Shown: in pieces, positions 53,211 through 61,026 of the stretch
Position numbering within the stretch: the first letter of the stretch is position 1
How the letters are laid out: every line of letters starts with the position of its first letter
Assembly (NCBI GenBank): GCA_052034255.1
Contig: JBPOIU010000078.1
Span: 16,828 to 80,827, forward strand
Length of the DNA stretch: 64,000 nt
Reading direction: 5' to 3'
Source: JADJEK01 sp052034255
Lineage (GTDB): Bacteria > Planctomycetota > B15-G4 > JADJEK01
Made by a program: the position numbers and the translations under genes
Notes under the pieces: model-generated
What the model saw: only the letters and a program-made list of their open reading frames with translations
The model's database searches: none
What the model was told of the DNA's origin: nothing

Positions 53211-54235
53211 AGGTCGAATTGCTGGCGCGGGCCGACGAGCCCGCTTGGGACGCGTTCGTCCGCGCCCACGCGCACGGGACGTTCTTCCATCGACTTGCGT
53301 ACCGCGACGTGGTGCGCGATCGCATGCGCCACGAGCCGGTGTACCTGGTCGCGAAGGACGACGGGGTCGTCGTCGGCGCGCTGCCGTTGTTCCTGGTCGG
53401 CTCGCCTCTGCTCGGTCGGGCGCTGGTGTCGGTGCCCTACGGCGTCTACGGCGGCGCGGTCGCGCGCGATGCCGCTGCCGATGCCGCGCTGCATGAGGGC
53501 GCGAAGGACGTGATGGCGGCGACCGGCGCGAAGCTCGTGGAGCTTCGCAATCAACACGCGCCGACGGTGGCCCTGCCGGAGTCGTCGCTGTATTTCACGT
53601 TCGTGCGGGATCTGCCGGCCGATCCCGAGGCATGCCTCGAGTTGATCCCGCGCAAATCGCGCGCATCGACGCGCCATGCCCGCGACAAGTACGGCATGGA
53701 ATTCGAGGCGGGCACGCACCTGCTGTCGGCGTTCTACGACCTGTTCGCGCGCAACAAGCAGAAGCTCGGCTCGCCGGTGTTCGGCCCCGATTGGTTCGAA
53801 GCGCTGGTCGCGGCCTTCGGCGACGACGTGACGCTCCACGGCGTGCGCCACGAAGGACGGCTCGTCGCCGCGGTGTTCTCGTTCGTCCATCGCGATCTGC
53901 TGATGCCGTACTACTCCGGCGCGGTGCCCGGCACCGAGCGCCTCGGCAGCATGAACTTCATGTACTGGCAACTGCAGCGCGCAGGCGTCGAACGCGGCCT
54001 GCGCCGCTACGACTTCGGGCGCAGTCGAGCCGGCACGGGCGCGTTCCAGTTCAAGGTCAACATGGGGTTCGAGCCGAGCGGCCTGCACTACCAGTACGTG
54101 CTGCGCGAGGGCGGGCACATCCCGGCCGTGAACCCCGGCAACCCGAAGTTCGCGGGCGTTCGGGACGCCTGGGCCAAGTTGCCGTTGTGGGTCGTGAAGC
54201 GGGTGGGGCCGCGCCTGATGCGCTACTTGCCCTGA
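53207..54235 (+). CDS. FemAB-like GNAT protein of the PEP-CTERM/exosortase-associated family
   Basis: 342 residues, ATGA overlap. The double-GNAT arrangement is seen in FFHRLAYRDVVRDRM, LVAKDDGVVVGALPLFLV, SVPYGVYGGAVARD and LELIPRKSRASTRHARDKYG, the block characteristic of the FemAB-like family linked to PEP-CTERM systems. MPYYSGAVPG, NFMYWQLQRAGVERGLRRYDFGR and FQFKVNMGFEP close the acyltransferase core. FemAB enzymes transfer amino acids from aminoacyl-tRNA to an amine; here the substrate is unknown. Last gene of the four-gene GT2 block. Confidence 0.85.
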   Translation: MKVELLARADEPAWDAFVRAHAHGTFFHRLAYRDVVRDRMRHEPVYLVAKDDGVVVGALPLFLVGSPLLGRALVSVPYGVYGGAVARDAAADAALHEGAKDVMAATGAKLVELRNQHAPTVALPESSLYFTFVRDLPADPEACLELIPRKSRASTRHARDKYGMEFEAGTHLLSAFYDLFARNKQKLGSPVFGPDWFEALVAAFGDDVTLHGVRHEGRLVAAVFSFVHRDLLMPYYSGAVPGTERLGSMNFMYWQLQRAGVERGLRRYDFGRSRAGTGAFQFKVNMGFEPSGLHYQYVLREGGHIPAVNPGNPKFAGVRDAWAKLPLWVVKRVGPRLMRYLP

Positions 54236-54358
54236 TCGATGGGGCTGCTCTGGTGTCGCCGGTCCACGTTCGCGCAGCGTTTCGCGAAAAAGCCCGGGAG
54301 CATTCGGCGAGCCCGTCCGTATGGGCGGTTGCAACCCGTCGATCCCGAGGATGATCCC

Positions 54359-55033
54359 ATGCTCGCATTCGTCGTCTCGTCGCTGCTCTTGACCCTTCCC
54401 GGAGACTCCGTGACCGAGCGCAGCTCGGCGTCGTACTCGGTGACCATGAAGGACGGCAAGGTGGTCGAACGCACGGGCGATGAAGCCGCCGTGCGGCGCA
54501 TGCTCGCGCAGTTCCCCGAAGTCGAAGCGATGCTCTCCCGCTTCGAGCGCGAGCAGGGGCTCTCGAGCGGCGGTCTCGCGCCGCCCGTTCCGTCGCTCGC
54601 GGGTGGCGCCGCACCGAGCGCCGAAGACTTGCTCGAGCGCGTGAAGCGCATGCAGGCCGACGCGTTGACGAAAGCCGCCGAGGACGCGCGTCGAGCCGGC
54701 ACGACCGACGCGTCGAAGCGCGCCGGCACCTCGACATCGGACGCGACGTCGACCAAGTCCGACGACGCCGCGAGCGATTCGTCGTCCTCCTCGTCGTCGA
54801 GCGTGGATTCGAGTTCGAGTCACGAGTCGTCGTCGTCGGACAGCGCGCGGGATTCGCGCCGTTCGTCGAAAGACCGCCGCGCGAAGGCGGATGCGAGCAA
54901 GTCCGGCGCACGGACTCCCGCGGATCGCGCGGGAACTCGAACGCCCGCGCGACGCGCGCCCGCGACTCCCGAAGCGGGCCGACCGGCCGCACCCGCGCCG
55001 AAGCCCGCGCCCACGCGACGAGCCGGCGGATGA
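54359..55033 (+). CDS. Secreted low-complexity protein, first gene of the ECF sigma operon
   Basis: 224 residues, not recognised. ATG at 54359 with GAGG about nine bases before. A signal peptide (MLAFVVSSLLLTLPGDS) is followed by a short helical part (VRRMLAQFPEVEAMLSRFER) and then low complexity: a serine/aspartate run (a block of nine serines near residue 140) and a basic Ala/Pro/Arg tail. ATGA overlaps the sigma factor gene. It may be a secreted sensor or envelope component controlled with the sigma factor. The composition makes homology searches unreliable. Confidence 0.65.
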   Translation: MLAFVVSSLLLTLPGDSVTERSSASYSVTMKDGKVVERTGDEAAVRRMLAQFPEVEAMLSRFEREQGLSSGGLAPPVPSLAGGAAPSAEDLLERVKRMQADALTKAAEDARRAGTTDASKRAGTSTSDATSTKSDDAASDSSSSSSSSVDSSSSHESSSSDSARDSRRSSKDRRAKADASKSGARTPADRAGTRTPARRAPATPEAGRPAAPAPKPAPTRRAGG

Positions 55034-55635
55034 AGCCACCGCGCGAACGTGAGCCCGCGGACGATCCCGCCACCGACGCCGCTCTCCTGCGTCGAGCGAC
55101 GGCGGGCGACGCACTCGCGTTCGAAGCGTTGGTCGAGCGCTGGGGGGACCGGGTCCACGGTTTCCTCGCGCACCTGTTGCGCGATCACGGTGCCGCCGAC
55201 GACGTCGCACAGGAGACGTTCGTGCGCGTGTTCGAGCGGGCGTCGACGTTCGATCCGCGCCAAGCGTTCGCCGTCTGGCTGCTGCGCATCGCGCGCAATC
55301 TGGCGATCGATCGCCTGCGGCGTACCGCGCTCGAACGCGCGGTGGCCGCGAAAGCAGCCGCGGCCGCATCGCCGTACGCGAGGGAACGCGAGCCTCCCGA
55401 GGCTCTCGTCGAACACGAGTTCGGCGAGCGCTTCCGCGCCGCGTTGGCGGAACTCGCCGAACCCTTTCGCACCGCGTTCGTGCTGCGTGAGTTCGAGGGC
55501 TTGAGCTACGAGGAGATCGGCGCGATCACGGACGTTTCGCCGAAGACCGTGTCCACGCGTCTTTGTCGAGCACGAGAGCAGTTGCGCGCCGCGCTCGGGC
55601 TGGTCCAGCGCCGCGGATTGGAGGAGCACGCATGA
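55030..55635 (+). CDS. ECF-family RNA polymerase sigma factor
   Basis: 201 residues. Region 2 contains LLRRATAGDALAFEALVERW, AADDVAQETFVRVFERAS and FAVWLLRIARNLAIDRLRR. Region 4 is AELAEPFRTAFVLREFEGLS with YEEIGAITDVSPKTVSTRLC as its helix-turn-helix. The proteins between are Ala-rich and acidic. It recruits RNA polymerase to specific promoters when released by the anti-sigma factor encoded next (ATGA overlap). Target promoters cannot be named; I found no clear autoregulatory motif upstream. Confidence 0.92.
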   Translation: MKPPREREPADDPATDAALLRRATAGDALAFEALVERWGDRVHGFLAHLLRDHGAADDVAQETFVRVFERASTFDPRQAFAVWLLRIARNLAIDRLRRTALERAVAAKAAAAASPYAREREPPEALVEHEFGERFRAALAELAEPFRTAFVLREFEGLSYEEIGAITDVSPKTVSTRLCRAREQLRAALGLVQRRGLEEHA

Positions 55636-56279
55636 ACTCGGAATGCGAACGCGTGGTCCCGTTGCTCGGCCCGATGTTCGACGGGCGCCTGCTCGCGCCG
55701 GTGCGCGGGGCGTTGATCGCGCACGTCCGCACGTGCGCATCGTGCCTCGCCGTCGCGCGTGACCTGAAGCGTCTGGCCGTCGAGGCCGATCGCGTCGCGT
55801 CGGAATCGCGGGCGCGCGCGGATTTGAGCGTCCGCACGCGCGCGATCATCGAGGCGCGCCATCCGGGCGCGTTCTCGGCGTCGCGGCTGCGCCGCGGTTG
55901 GCGCGGCGCGCCGCGCGCGTTGCGGTTCGCGGTGGGAGTCCTCGCGGCGTCGGTCGTGTTCGCCAGCGTGTTCGTGGCAGGGTATTGGCGCGGTCGGCAC
56001 GATCGGATGCCGTCGGGCCTCGACTCCACGACAGCCATTCCGGAGTTCGCGTTCGGCGGGGCGCGTTGGAGCGACGGTTCGCCCGCGCACGACTCCACCG
56101 ATTCGATTCCCATGCACGTCCTGGACCACCCGGCTGGCGAATCCGTCGGCGCATCCGATGCGCTCAGCGCGCCGGTCCGCGCGGACGTTTTGATGCGGGC
56201 GTGGCTCGAGGAACTCGAGCGGCAAGCATCTTGGATCACCCCCCGACCTGACGCCGGGTCATCGCCGCCGCAGCGATGA
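55632..56279 (+). CDS. Zinc-finger (HC2-type) membrane anti-sigma factor
   Basis: 215 residues. The N-terminal zinc site has Cys5, His31, Cys35 and Cys38 (HVRTCASC), the HC2 zinc-finger pattern of anti-sigma domains, followed by LKRLAVEADRVA. One membrane helix, FAVGVLAASVVFASVFVAGYW (approximately residues 95-115), separates the cytoplasmic sigma-binding part from a periplasmic tail of about 100 residues. It should hold the ECF factor at the membrane until a signal triggers its release. The CHAT gene starts 114 bases later. Confidence 0.85.
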   Translation: MNSECERVVPLLGPMFDGRLLAPVRGALIAHVRTCASCLAVARDLKRLAVEADRVASESRARADLSVRTRAIIEARHPGAFSASRLRRGWRGAPRALRFAVGVLAASVVFASVFVAGYWRGRHDRMPSGLDSTTAIPEFAFGGARWSDGSPAHDSTDSIPMHVLDHPAGESVGASDALSAPVRADVLMRAWLEELERQASWITPRPDAGSSPPQR

Positions 56280-56393
56280 AGGGTCTTCGGGACCGGCTAA
56301 CCTCCCCAATCCGGCGCTTTGCTCGCGAGTGTTGTTCGACGATTGAGTCGAACTCTCGCCAGACGAAGTGACCGAGCGCGAACGGGAGGGGGC

Positions 56394-59300
56394 ATGGTCG
56401 TCGCAGGCGTCGTTATTTCGCTGTTGCTCGCTAACGGCGTTGAACCGCTTGCCGTCGAACTCGGAGCGGTGATGAAGTTCCGTTGCGGCCCCTCGTCGGC
56501 CGTGGGGCATGTCGAAGTGCCGATGGCGGGCGTACTTCATGTTTGGGCTCGCTCCGATGGCGAGCAGCCGACGATTCGTATCGAAGGACCCGGCGACACA
56601 GCGATCGCCGAAGCAGAACCGGTGCGCGGCGGCGGTGCGACGTACTTGGAGATCACGTGTGCGGACGGCGGTCGTTACTCCGTGCGACTCACGACGCCGG
56701 TTGATTGCGAACTGACGATGAAAGCCAGCTTCTCGCGCGAGACCGAATCGTCGCTCGCGTTGGTGCGTGATCTTCAGTCGCTTCGGACGCAGCTCGCCGA
56801 CGCGCTCGAACTCCACGACATGGAAGGCGTGCGTGCAGCAGTGTTCGCGATCCGCAATCGCGTGACGACGGACCTGGCGCGCACATCGAGTCACGCAGCT
56901 CGTGTCGCACTCGATGAGTTGCTGGATTCGGATGAAATGCGGCGGGCCGAGGACATGGACTCGCTTCGCGGCGAGATCCGACGAGCCCAGGCTGACGTCG
57001 CGGATGTCCAGCTCAGGTTGGTGGAACGTGTCTACCCCCGCGAACACGAACGGACTCGGCGTGCGATCCATCACGTCGTCTTCGAGTCGAATCAAGATCC
57101 CACGAGGATGGGCAAGCTGGCCGAGCTGATCCCCCGCATCGTCGGTGACCTGGAAGAAAGTCGCGTGACGGATCCAGGCCGACTCGCACTCGCATTTCAC
57201 GTTCGTTCGGTTGCCCGGTCGAGCCTCGGTGACTGGAGCGGTGCCGAGGCCGACGGGGTGCGCGCCTTGGAACAGGTCGAGAACGATCCGGAACGGGCGC
57301 CGCTCCGTCGGGCAGTGCTCGCGCTGTTGGGTTCGACGCGATTCATCGCGGGGGATGCGTTCGGAGCGCGCGCCGCGCTGACGCAGGCTGTCGTCGACTA
57401 CGAACGCGCACAGGTCCCTCGAAGCGCGCGTGATCGGTTCGACACCGAACTGCAGCTCGCCGTCGTCCATTTTTCGTGCGGCGAGATCGAGCGCGCGCAC
57501 CAGTCGATCTCGGAACTCGATGCCCTCATCGGGACGCATCCGGAGCTACCGGCTGGGCTCGTTTGGAAACTTCGACTGTGGCAGGCGCGCATCGATTCCG
57601 TGCTCGAGCCGTCCCAAACGGCGCTCGATCGATTCGATCGAGCGAACCCTGATCCCGAACTCGTAGTGCTTGATCCGCTTCTCGGACTCATGCGCATCTC
57701 AATACTCTGCGAAACTGGGCGCGTGGACGAGGCAATCCGTTCGTTCGATACGTTCGCTGGCCACTGGTCGAAACAGCAGGATCCCACCGGTGGAGTGGCG
57801 GCGCTGCTGGCGCTGCACGCGATGAACATTGCAGACGCGGCGGGTGATCGAGCGCGGTTGTTTGCCGCTTCCACGAGGTTTCTGCAAGCGTTCCAGCGCG
57901 CCAAGTTCGGCTACACGTGGGGTGCACGCATGCGCGCCGTGGCGTTGATCGCGGCTGCAGCGTTGGATCGTTGCGCGGCCGATGCTCCCATGGACCGACT
58001 CAGCGCCGATCTGATCAGGGACATCCGGCTCGGGTATGTCACGTTTGCGTTGTGCGCGACGTCCGCCGAGCTCGATGCGAGCGTCGCCACGTCGTTCGCG
58101 AGCCTTTCCTACGCACTCGCCGCGTCAAGCGACCGAACTCTCGACGCGGATTCGCTCGAAACCAATTCGGCCATTGTCGATGCGGTCGACGTGGCGGTGG
58201 GATTGCCGGCGGTGTCAGCCGCTGCTCTGCGCTCGACTTCGCAGCTTCCGTCGGCATCGCGGATCGACGCCATGCGGCAGGCCTGGTCGTTCACGCTCTC
58301 GATGTTGAACTCGACGATGCAGGGGAATGCTCCCGCAGGGGCCGCGGCGCTCGCGTCGGAAGTCGAGTACCTCGAGCGATCGGTGCGCAGCGAGATTCGC
58401 AGGACCCCGGAACTTTCGTCCCTGCTGGAGCGAGTCACTTCGGAAGCCGTCGGGTCGGTGCTCGCGCCCGGAGAAGTAGCACTGAGCTACCTAGTGTTGC
58501 CGAGAATCTCACCATGCGAGATCGGTACGCGGAGCACCTCAGAGCAGTTCGATACGCACATTCTCTGCATCGTGCGCGTGGCGGGACAACGACCCTCGAT
58601 CGTCGAACTCGGTGCGCTGGACGTTGTCCTCCAAGAACTGTCGCGACTCGGACCGGCTGCGACTCCGGCTCGGGGCCGGGCCGTCGAAACGAACGGTGGC
58701 GGCGCGGTTGCGAAGTACGCTGCATTGTCGCGGCTCCGCCGTGTCCTGCTGGAGCCGGTACTCGTCGGGATCGACGAGCCGATACGTTTGATCGTCGTGC
58801 CCACGGATGAATTGCACGGCGTGCCGTGGGAAGCCCTGTGTCTCGTCGACGCGCGAACGGCTCGTTGGCCGTTGCAACTACGCTCCAGCTTGAGCGAGTG
58901 CTGGGTGGACGAGCTTCGAGGTCCAAGCGCGGAGTCCACGAGTTTCGTGCTCGTGGGTGACCTGGACTTCGACTCCGTCGCGGACGGTGAACTGGAATTG
59001 ACGGCGCCGCTGCAACGTGTTCATGCTCCCGCCGACCTCGTCGAACTCGGCGTTCGCCTTGCGCCGCTACCGGGCACGCGCCGTGAACTCGATGCGGTGG
59101 AGCGGGAGATCGTCGCCTGCGGTGTCGAACCGACTGCGGTGGTTCGGCTGACCGGCCCGAGCTGTTCGAAGTCGAGATGGCACGATGTGGCGAAGCATGC
59201 CCGCGTCATACACATTGCGTCCCATGGTCTGGTTCGGACAGACCCCGTGCCGAGCGCGGCAGCCATGCGTTCGACAAAGCGGTGGCTGGGTTTTGAAGCC

Positions 59301-59750
59301 ACGGGATCCGCGACGGTGTCACGGTACTTGGAGTGTGGGCTCGCAATCTCCGGCGCGAATCTCCCGCGCGATCCGAGTGGTCAGTATCCGGGCGTACTTT
59401 CCGGAGCGGAAATCGCGGTAAGTGATCTGTCTCACTGCGAGTTGGTCGTACTGGCGGCGTGCGCGACGAACACCGGCTTCGTCTCCGCCGGGCGGGGAGT
59501 CGCGTCGCTCCAGGAGTCGTTTCGGTTGGCCGGCGCGCATGCGGTCATGTCCACGCTCTGGCCGGTCAAGGACGACGTCGCGTCGGAGTTCATGGCAGAG
59601 TTCCATCGCCGCCTATGGAGCGCCAAGACGAGCCCGCGTGTGGCATTGCGCGAAACCAAGATCGCATTGCGCGGCGCGAAGCTGCCGGACGGCAAGCTCC
59701 GCTACGACGTCAGCGATTGGGCTGCGTTCGTCCTCTACGGCGGCGATTGA
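56394..59750 (+). CDS. Secreted TPR-CHAT (caspase-like) protein
   Basis: 1,118 residues with ATG at 56394, which follows GGGAGGGGG; a longer frame opens at TTG 56319 but lacks this. A signal peptide or anchor (MVVAGVVISLLLANG) precedes a beta-sandwich resembling pre-peptidase C-terminal (PPC) domains (about 30-115; VEVPMAGVLHVWARSDG). TPR-like helices fill about 120-640. The C-terminal CHAT domain has the caspase-type dyad: His944 in VIHIASHGL and Cys1023 in LVVLAACATNTG, then GRGVASLQESFRLAGAHAVM and STLWPVKDD. CHAT domains are cysteine peptidases. Base composition looks less GC-rich than flanking genes. Its end overlaps gmhB. Confidence 0.85.
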   Translation: MVVAGVVISLLLANGVEPLAVELGAVMKFRCGPSSAVGHVEVPMAGVLHVWARSDGEQPTIRIEGPGDTAIAEAEPVRGGGATYLEITCADGGRYSVRLTTPVDCELTMKASFSRETESSLALVRDLQSLRTQLADALELHDMEGVRAAVFAIRNRVTTDLARTSSHAARVALDELLDSDEMRRAEDMDSLRGEIRRAQADVADVQLRLVERVYPREHERTRRAIHHVVFESNQDPTRMGKLAELIPRIVGDLEESRVTDPGRLALAFHVRSVARSSLGDWSGAEADGVRALEQVENDPERAPLRRAVLALLGSTRFIAGDAFGARAALTQAVVDYERAQVPRSARDRFDTELQLAVVHFSCGEIERAHQSISELDALIGTHPELPAGLVWKLRLWQARIDSVLEPSQTALDRFDRANPDPELVVLDPLLGLMRISILCETGRVDEAIRSFDTFAGHWSKQQDPTGGVAALLALHAMNIADAAGDRARLFAASTRFLQAFQRAKFGYTWGARMRAVALIAAAALDRCAADAPMDRLSADLIRDIRLGYVTFALCATSAELDASVATSFASLSYALAASSDRTLDADSLETNSAIVDAVDVAVGLPAVSAAALRSTSQLPSASRIDAMRQAWSFTLSMLNSTMQGNAPAGAAALASEVEYLERSVRSEIRRTPELSSLLERVTSEAVGSVLAPGEVALSYLVLPRISPCEIGTRSTSEQFDTHILCIVRVAGQRPSIVELGALDVVLQELSRLGPAATPARGRAVETNGGGAVAKYAALSRLRRVLLEPVLVGIDEPIRLIVVPTDELHGVPWEALCLVDARTARWPLQLRSSLSECWVDELRGPSAESTSFVLVGDLDFDSVADGELELTAPLQRVHAPADLVELGVRLAPLPGTRRELDAVEREIVACGVEPTAVVRLTGPSCSKSRWHDVAKHARVIHIASHGLVRTDPVPSAAAMRSTKRWLGFEATGSATVSRYLECGLAISGANLPRDPSGQYPGVLSGAEIAVSDLSHCELVVLAACATNTGFVSAGRGVASLQESFRLAGAHAVMSTLWPVKDDVASEFMAEFHRRLWSAKTSPRVALRETKIALRGAKLPDGKLRYDVSDWAAFVLYGGD

Positions 59751-60336
59751 CGCTTCGAGCCGAGCCAACGATCGCCGCCACCGCCGCGCTGAGGTCGTCG
59801 GCGACGGCCAAGCGGTCGCCGAGCAGCGCGCGGGCTTGCGCTTCCTTCTCCTTGCCCTTGCCGGTGCGCACCAGGATCGGCGTCAGCGCGTTGCCTTGCG
59901 CCAGCGCGACGTCGCGCGCGTCGTCGCCGATCACGTACGAGCCTTCGAGCGACAGGTCGAGCACGCGCGTCGCGCGCTCGAGCAGACCTTGCGCGGGCTT
60001 GCGGCAGTCGCAGGCCTTCGCATAGCGGGCGACCTTGCCGTCCGGATGGTGAGGACAGAAGAACAGTGCGTCGACGTGCGCGTGCTGCTTGCGCAGACGT
60101 TCGATCAGCGTGGCGTGGATGCGTTCGAGTCCGCGCTCGGTCAGCAGTCCGCGCGCGAGCGCCGACTGATTGGTCAGCACGACGACGTGGAAACCCGCGC
60201 GGTTCAACGCGGCGATCGCTGCGGCCGATCCGGGCAACAAGCGCAACTGCGCGACGCGCGTGAGAAAACCCGGCGTCTCGGCGTTGATCGTGCCGTCGCG
60301 GTCGAGGAAGACGGCGCGGCGCGCGCGTGGCGTCAT
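59710..60336 (-). CDS. gmhB: D-glycero-D-manno-heptose 1,7-bisphosphate 7-phosphatase
   Basis: 208 residues. HAD superfamily: VFLDRDGTINAETPGFL supplies motif I, VVVLTNQSALARGLL motif II, and VIGDDARDVALAQG motif IV. The family zinc site is FFCPHHPDGK with ACDCRKP. It removes the 7-phosphate in ADP-heptose synthesis for the LPS core. The ATG overlaps the gmhA stop by ATGA. The 3' end overlaps the convergent CHAT gene by 41 bases; the GmhB tail here (RSVNRRRRGRTQPNR) is a non-conserved extension, so the overlap could be recent. Confidence 0.9.
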   Translation of the reverse strand: MTPRARRAVFLDRDGTINAETPGFLTRVAQLRLLPGSAAAIAALNRAGFHVVVLTNQSALARGLLTERGLERIHATLIERLRKQHAHVDALFFCPHHPDGKVARYAKACDCRKPAQGLLERATRVLDLSLEGSYVIGDDARDVALAQGNALTPILVRTGKGKEKEAQARALLGDRLAVADDLSAAVAAIVGSARSVNRRRRGRTQPNR

Positions 60337-60974
60337 GCGCGCGGCGGGAACAGCGCGTCCTCGACCAGTTCGCAGATCGAGTGCGCGGCGACGATGTGGA
60401 ACTCCTGGATGCGCGGCGTGTGATCGCTCGGCACGTTGACGAGCACGTCGGCGAGGTCCTTGCACTTGCCGCCGGTGCGCCCCGTCATCGCGATGGTCGC
60501 GAGGCCGAGCTCCCGCGCACGCGCGAGACCGCGCACGACGTTTTCCGAGTTGCCGCTGGTCGTGAACCCGATCGCGACGTCGCCGGGCTTGCCGTAGGCC
60601 TTCACCAAGCGCGCGAACAAGTCCTGGTACGAGTAGTCGTTCGCCGTCGATGTCAGGGTCGCCGCGCCGGCGCCGAGGCAGATCGCCGGCAGCCCTTCGT
60701 GGTCGCGGTGGAAGCGGTTCGTGAACTCGCCCTCCATGTGCAAGGCGTCGGACATCGAACCGCCGTTGCCGAACAGCAACACCTTGCCTCCGGCGCGGTA
60801 GCAGCGCAGCACCACGTCGGCGGCGCGCGCGACGATCCGCGGGAACTCGGCGCGCAACGACTGCGACAGCGCGTCGTGCTCGGCCAGGATGCGGCCGATC
60901 TGCGCCTCGGCGGCCGCATGGGCGGGGGTCGCGGGGGAGGTCGATTGGCGCGTGGTTTCGGCGGGATGGGTCAT
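60333..60974 (-). CDS. gmhA: Sedoheptulose-7-phosphate isomerase
   Basis: 213 residues. SIS domain: VLLFGNGGSMSDALHMEGEF, DYSYQDLFARLVKAYG, IGFTTSGNSENVVRGLA and AMTGRTGGKCKDLADV, ending HIVAAHSICELVEDALF. The first enzyme of ADP-heptose synthesis, it converts sedoheptulose-7-phosphate to D-glycero-D-manno-heptose-7-phosphate. The bifunctional HldE and the epimerase HldD are not in the window. The N-terminus (MTHPAETTRQSTSPATP) is longer than usual. Divergent from the NtrC-type regulator across 52 bases. Confidence 0.92.
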   Translation of the reverse strand: MTHPAETTRQSTSPATPAHAAAEAQIGRILAEHDALSQSLRAEFPRIVARAADVVLRCYRAGGKVLLFGNGGSMSDALHMEGEFTNRFHRDHEGLPAICLGAGAATLTSTANDYSYQDLFARLVKAYGKPGDVAIGFTTSGNSENVVRGLARARELGLATIAMTGRTGGKCKDLADVLVNVPSDHTPRIQEFHIVAAHSICELVEDALFPPRA

Positions 60975-61026
60975 CGAGCCTTGATTCCGCTTCGTTCCGG
61001 TCGAGAATGCGGCCGGATCATAGTCG

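Noticed and set aside
56319..56393. TTG start 75 bases upstream of the CHAT ATG
   Set aside because: The ATG at 56394 has a strong purine-rich ribosome site and begins directly with a signal-peptide core; the TTG extension is Arg-rich.
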